Shown one piece after another: positions 58,690 through 64,000 of a stretch of DNA of 64,000 nucleotides. A program made the position numbers and the translations under genes. A model generated the notes under the pieces. That model was not told where the DNA came from. It was given only the letters and a program-made list of their open reading frames with translations, and made no database searches. The DNA comes from Phoebastria nigripes. Lineage: Eukaryota; Chordata; Aves; Procellariiformes; Diomedeidae. The stretch is from contig JAYKAV010002553.1 of NCBI GenBank assembly GCA_035582835.1, positions 2,795,775 to 2,859,774 on the forward strand. The letters run 5' to 3'. How positions within the stretch are numbered: the stretch's first letter is position 1; every line of letters begins with the position of its first letter.

Positions 58690-59240
58690 CTGGTAATTGC
58701 CTTGCAACTTAAGCTACCAGAGATTTGTAACGAGTATCTTCTAAGTATCTTTATTTTGGCTGCACTCAGAATGTGGCCTAATTATTTTCAGCCAGCTGCA
58801 CAGCTTTTCAGAGCTATGTTTCAGGAGAAGAGGTGATTAATTATGACCCTAATTTTATGCAATACAGACTTTTAGGTAAAGGAATTGAAGAGCTCAGCCG
58901 TTCAGGTGAGCAACAATTTCATTTGGTTTATACGTGTTAATATAGTGTGTGTGTTTATAAATACTCTCTGGATTTAATAAACAGTGTGTTGTGTAAATAC
59001 AGTTTACCAAGTATTTTTCCTATAAATGAATATATGCCGAGTAACATGCAGTATAACAGATTCCATACAAAATTGCAGAAAAGGGCAAATAAAATATTGT
59101 ACAATGAGGAAATCCTAGATGATACTAGATATTTGTCTTAGAGCATAAATGAAAGTGGTTAGAGTTAGTTATCTCTACTGCGAGGTACCTCCTGATTAGC
59201 GTGCTTAATCTTACAAACATAATGGTTTCCTAGAAGCTTT
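58690..59240. promoter_or_regulatory. Candidate conserved block P
   Basis: GGCCTAATTATTTTCAGCC, GGTGATTAATTATGACCC, CCCTAATTTTATGCAATAC, then further AT-rich sequence with TATAAATGAATATATGCC and CTGATTAGCGTGCTTAATC. The concentration of homeodomain cores over 500 bp is among the highest in the window. Conservation not tested. Confidence 0.4.
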
Positions 59241-59989
59241 AGCACTGTTTTTTTTCTTTCTTTTTTTTTTTTTTTTGAGAAAGACAATGCTGTGATAAAA
59301 AGAGAAAAAAAGTAAAAATACTTAAACATGGGGCAAAGCTTCAGTATATTGTCATTGTTGTGGGTGTATTTTCAGGAGCAGTTTCCCAAGAGCTCAGTCT
59401 CTTACATGCTATGATTTCTTCTGACTGTTCTGACTCCTTATTTTATATAATACAGGATTAAAATCTGAATATAAGCTTTTTCAAGCACTTGCAGGTGCTG
59501 AAACTGCCTGGCAGCTCTAGTTGCCCACTTCCNGGACTGCTGAACTTTTCTAGCTTGCAAATAATTGCCATGATTGTGTGTAAAAACCATCTCTTGGGAC
59601 TCCTGTGATAGATACCGTAGGAATGCAGTTCCCCTGGAAGTAGCCAAGAGGGATCCACTTTCCTGCACATCTTAAAACATTCTTTGGGGAAAAACTCTTT
59701 CTCTCTATCCAGACTCTCAATTATGTCCCTGAAAATCCTGGGAAGAGGGTTGAAAACAGCATACATGCTCCTAGAAACAAAAAATATGAAAGTTAACAAG
59801 GGAATGGGTGAAAATAAAGACATTTTCCTGCTCATACGAACAGATGGACAAGAATAGCCTTCTGAGCAATCTGAACTTTGTACAGGAGAATAAAGGCAGC
59901 AGACGAACATTGTATTAGAAAGGCAGAGGAGAGAACTACAGTGAGAAAGCAGAGAGATGGTGTTGAGACACTTTCGGGGGGGGGAGATG
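59241..59989. other. Intergenic segment without supported elements
   Basis: A T-rich tract at 59247-59277 and ordinary sequence after it. A 211-codon open frame on the minus strand (59458-60093) has no recognisable domain. Confidence 0.55.
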
Positions 59990-60800
59990 ATTCGTTGGGC
60001 CAAGTGACCTTTTCCCATCCAGCAATTTCTTCTGTCCCAGTGCAGAATGACAATGGGAACCCAATGGCAGCACAATCTGACATCCACGTCCATACCGAAA
60101 GAGATTCAACTCGACCGTGCTGCGCTGCTGTGGCCATGGGATGCTGTGAAACAAGCCAGACCCAAGTTTCCAACTTGCCCTCTTTTCTGTTGTTGTTGTT
60201 ATTGCTGTTTGTTTCCATTCACCCCCTTTTATTCTCCATTTTTTTTCTGTTTTGACTCTGATGGGGGCTCTTTTTGTGTGAAACAAGCCCTTCTGATCTC
60301 TTTGAAAGGCCAGCTCTTGTCATTCTTCCAGATCATCATTGTATGACATGTTTTTATATCAGACTGACAAAGGAGCTATTTGATCAGGGGGTATGGTGTG
60401 TGATTGTAAGAAATTCAGCTAGCCGGTGGCAACCATTGTTCCCCAAAGCGGCTCCCTGACCCCATTCTATTCAAGGAAAAACTCCCTTGGAGTGGCCTCT
60501 ATTCATTGAGTAACACCAGTCCGCAGTCTCACTCCAGGAGTATGCTCAATTCAGAGGTGTGTCACCGATATTGCCCATCAACCAGCCTTTAACTCTTTCA
60601 TCAGCATTAGGTTTCCAACACAACAGCTGTTACCATAGGATGAGCTGGGGAGGGGGCATCGCGATGCATTCCAGCTTGCTGGAGCTCTCCTTATCTTGGA
60701 GAAATTTAACCTTCCTTTCAAAAGTTGCCTTGGAAAATATCCGTCTGCTGCTTTCTGCAGAGTGCAGCCTGAGCCATTTGCCTTCCCATCCCTGTGCCCT
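59990..60800. promoter_or_regulatory. Candidate conserved block Q
   Basis: 60270-60800 is a long stretch with CTTTGAA (TCF type), CTGACAAAGGAG, GCTATTTGATCAGG, an exact SOX site CCATTGTTC (near 60433-60441), GCATTCC (TEAD), and CTTATC (GATA). It keeps CpGs such as GCCGGTGG and CATCGCGATGC. The part at 59990-60180 is similar in style. It contains no repeat that I recognise. Enhancer function is inferred. Confidence 0.4.
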
Positions 60801-63800
60801 GAAACATCCCAGTTTGTTATTCAGCTTCTAAAACAAGTATCTCTGTGCTCACTCAGGCTAACGAGGGGCTTTGCATTGATTTAAATGGTCTTTGGATTTG
60901 GCCTAAAACGATCTGTGACCCTCCTGTATCCCAGTCCCACAACCTTCCAACTCCCAAATAATCTTGTACCCATGTATGCATCCATGGCATCAGTGCAGCT
61001 ACTGGCTTTAAGAAAGAAAACACAGCCAAGACTCATCTGTCTCCCTAGGAGACATTTAATCTCACATTATCAGCAGAGAAAACTTAGGGCATTCCCACGA
61101 GCTCCGAGAAGGCTATTCACTAAAACTGCTCCTGCTTGCTTGAACAGAGCCCTCTGTGCACTAACATAGAGCCTCCAAAACCCAGGGAAATCAGTGCAAA
61201 AGCTCCCATTAGGTTCAAGAAGCTGTGGATCAGGCCCACAGTCCTGTGCATGCAGTGGTTATAGAGCATTACCATGCAGCCAGAATGGGATCAGACTCAG
61301 GCACGAGATGGCAAACAGCTATGGATTTGGCACTGCAGTGATTGATGGTTTTGAACGCTATTGGGAGAACTATCTAGATGACAGGATTAAAACTGGCCAG
61401 CCCAGTACAAACGCAGGTACACAGGTCACTGACTGTGCCTTGGGGAAGTCTCTGAAGCAAATCAAACTCAGTTAATCCATCTTGGCATGGCTCTGCTGCA
61501 TCTTTCAGTGCAAAATTTTTTCCCCATGCAATGAGCACGTCCACTGGCTCTTGCAGGCCATCCATCTCTTGATATGGTTGCAGTGTCCCAGAAGCAGAGT
61601 TACTCGCAGGGCCTCCTGGCGAACCATTAGCTTGCTTCCCTGGTTGGAAACACAACCCTGCTTTCAGCAGCACCGTTAGACCCCCTCCACCTTCTGCAGC
61701 CTTCCTCCACCGGCAAGCATCCTACCCGGGCTTTGGTACCACCTTGATAGCAGCTATCTCCAGGATCGGATTTGTTAATAAACTCGGGCTCCCTCTGCTG
61801 GGACAGAGCACAAAATACTGGGGGGGGTCTGTCTGCAGGACAAGGTTACTTCACTGCTAGGCTTTTGGCTTTTTTTTTCCCCACGACATTTCAGTAGATG
61901 TCATGATGAACCCTGCATTTTTCTCCTCCGGGTGATAACAGTGGAATAAACAGCAATGCTTTGCACTGCAGCATCCTTTACTGCATGCTCCAAAACCTCT
62001 GGGAAACTTGCATTAAACTTCCAGTGACCTGTAAAGTGATTTGGCACCATCTCTGTTTTACACAGGGGGCAGGAGGAGCTCAGGTGTTCAACCAGTTGTT
62101 CCATGTCATGAGCTGAAATCTGTGGCCCTCTCCTCTGTCCATTGAGACACATGTATTCCCACACCACAATGCCGGATTTAACCCCTCTGAGAACAGTCCT
62201 TTAAAATGCTTCTGCTGCAGACCTGCTCTCCACCACAGGAGACTTTTTGCATCAACCTCAGATGACCACAAAAGTTGCAGCAAATTGGGGAAACCTGCTC
62301 CTCCCCTCACCCAGGAGCATGCTCTGCAGCAAGACCCAGCTGCGTGCACGGAAAGCTGCTTCTTGGGGGGCTGTGTCTGTGCAGCCATCTCTGCATCACA
62401 AGTAGAAGGCACTTCCCTGCTTCACCCACACCATGCTAAGCTGCCACCCCATAATTTAAAGCATGGGGGAAAGATTCAGGTACAGACCTGCCAGCCAAGC
62501 ATTCCCAGTGTGCAGAGGTGTAACATGCCTGAGCAAGATCAGTTAGCATGGCAAAGAACTGCATTAACTGGGGCTGCTAGGGTAAATCAAGAAAAGGGGA
62601 ATGTGGGTTAAATCTCAGGAAAAAGGTCCAGGCAAGAGCAAAACCTGCTAGGAAAGAGAAGCAAACCCAGTCCTTGAGTAGAACGGACAAAGCTGCGGAG
62701 AAGACACTTCAGGGAGACTTTCCCAGTGGGTCTAGGACTCTTCCCATCTGCTGCCTATGAATTCAGCATGCTACATTATNTCTATGACCTTTAGTCCACC
62801 CCTAGTTACTGTGCAGAATGTTACTGCATCAACATTTATTCCAACAAAAACTGCAGTGTAGATCAAATTAAATGCATTTCCTCAGCAAAGCTGCTGCCTT
62901 CATCACTCACATCTGTGCTTCCGGCCCAGAGATCACTGCTGAGGGTAAGCAGGCTGGTCTGGATGCTCTAGTTTCAAGGAACGTCAGACATTTCCCTAGC
63001 AGCTCAATACAGGCCAAATAACTCAAGGAGACCTGTTGTCTTCCATGATAGCAATGACAGCTCTTGCCAGTGATTTGGGCACCCAGCTTGCAGCTAAGTC
63101 CACTGTACTCTCCTGCAGCATCCTGACATTCACCCTGCTGCCTCCAGCCTTGTCTAGGGCTGAGCCTTCTCTCTGCAGGCTGTTGGCAGAGGTATAGATT
63201 CACTGCTTTGATGGGGAAAGATTTGCTTCCCCACAATGTGTCTCTGAAACAATATAGGAGCAAACAGCTTCAGAGTTCCTACCTCCATAGGGACCAGCTA
63301 TAGGTTTAAATCAGAGCAAGCAGCAACACAGGAAGGTTTCTGGGGATGAGGGCTCCATACTACGTTGACAACTCTCCTCTTCCCCGTCGCAAGCTCTTCA
63401 TGCCCCACTGGCACCCACCCTATGTTTTGCCTGGCTGACCACTCTTTGGGCTGCTTGTGGCTTTTTGTACCATGGACCACTTACCAGGTGGCCTGCTTCA
63501 AATAGCAGCTCNAAACCTGCTTCAGATAACAGCAATGGCTCTTATCCCATGCATAAAACCCAGCAAGGGAGCGCACTTGGGTATAAGTCAGCACATTCAG
63601 AGCTTTCCTGCACGGACAGCAACCAGGAAGGCCAGACCTGTAAGTACCAACAGTTTCAGTGCACAGTACCTGTGACGCTGCCCAGACAGTGGAGCAGAGT
63701 CTGATCTCTGTGTCTGACATCTCCCCTGAAAAGTCAGTGGAGCTCNGCCAGACCATGCATCAGGAGAGGGTATGGCCAGGTCAGCCCAGCTTGCTGTGCC

Positions 63801-64000
63801 ACGGGGTGCGCCCAGCTCCGGGGGAGCAGCAAGCAGTGGGTGCTACCCAGCAAACTAGCCACGAAATAGCTGCCCGTGTCACTGGGGTTTTGCCTTGCTG
63901 GCATTTCTCTAAGTGAGGGTCCCCTGAAGCAGCCCATAGGGGTTCACCTGGTCTCAATAGCAGAGGCTGCACATTTGTCACCTCTGGGTGCCCTCGAGGT
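60801..64000. other. Intergenic segment, FGF8 side, mostly unremarkable
   Basis: No exon of FGF8 or of any other gene is found. A CTCF-like word occurs at 61789-61801. AT-rich words near 62815-62890 (AACATTTATTCC, CAAATTAAATGCATTTCC) may mark a further small element. Open frames are short and without domains. Confidence 0.5.
61789..61801 (-). promoter_or_regulatory. CTCF-like site
   Basis: Read on the minus strand, CCAGCAGAGGGAG matches the CTCF core CCASYAGRKGGCR at 12 of 13 positions. Occupancy cannot be judged from sequence, and such words occur by chance. Confidence 0.25.

Noticed and set aside
59458..60093. 211-codon open frame on the minus strand
   Set aside because: No recognisable domain, includes an N, and overlaps other random frames on both strands.
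1..64000. LTR or endogenous retrovirus insertion like those in mouse Dactylaplasia
   Set aside because: No long terminal repeats, primer-binding site or retroviral coding remnant is seen in intron 5 or upstream of the promoter.
1..64000. tRNA, rRNA, microRNA or CRISPR features
   Set aside because: No cloverleaf with the usual A and B boxes, no rRNA-like tract and no regular spaced repeat array was seen. MicroRNA hairpins cannot be excluded without folding.
60801..64000. FGF8 exons at the right edge
   Set aside because: No frame resembles the FGF core; FGF8 is expected further to the right.

Overview
The window is vertebrate nuclear DNA, most likely from a bird (a crocodilian or turtle is not excluded). 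It has vertebrate split exons, a CpG-island promoter, CR1 LINE remnants of sauropsid type, A/C-rich low-complexity runs common in bird introns, and few repeats. Short N runs and single Ns mark it as a draft assembly. It carries one protein-coding gene: FBXW4 (dactylin, F-box and WD-repeat protein 4), on the minus strand.

Six coding exons can be placed by translation, splice sites and phase: exon 1 (48452-48717, F-box), exon 2 (37554-37649), exon 3 (34636-34821), exon 4 (33330-33462), exon 5 (30698-30792) and exon 6 (986-1051). Together they give 842 coding nt, about 280 residues of a protein near 410. The last exons lie beyond the left edge. Every junction joins in frame, but only if intron 2 is a GC-AG intron. 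Intron 5 is very large (29,646 bp). Introns 1 to 4 are 10.8, 2.7, 1.2 and 2.5 kb.

In other vertebrates FBXW4 sits between DPCD/POLL/BTRC on its 3' side and FGF8 on its 5' side. So the 15 kb right of the promoter (49-64 kb) should be FBXW4-FGF8 intergenic DNA. Fgf8 enhancers for limb ectodermal ridge and midbrain-hindbrain expression have been mapped in and around Fbxw4 in mouse and fish. This is also the SHFM3 (human) and Dactylaplasia (mouse) locus. In keeping with that, intron 5, introns 1 and 3, the promoter flank and the intergenic part hold about twenty short blocks that look like conserved non-coding elements: AT-rich homeodomain cores with TCF/LEF, FOX, SOX, RUNX, TEAD and CSL-type words. 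I could not run an alignment, so their conservation is inferred.

The most notable items are a perfect 15-bp palindrome of two TCF/LEF sites at 52819-52833 with a third site 90 bp on, the GC-AG intron 2, a possible frame-breaking cassette exon at 24327-24388, and a dense intron 5 block at 20925-22350. I see no second gene, RNA gene, CRISPR array or intact transposon.
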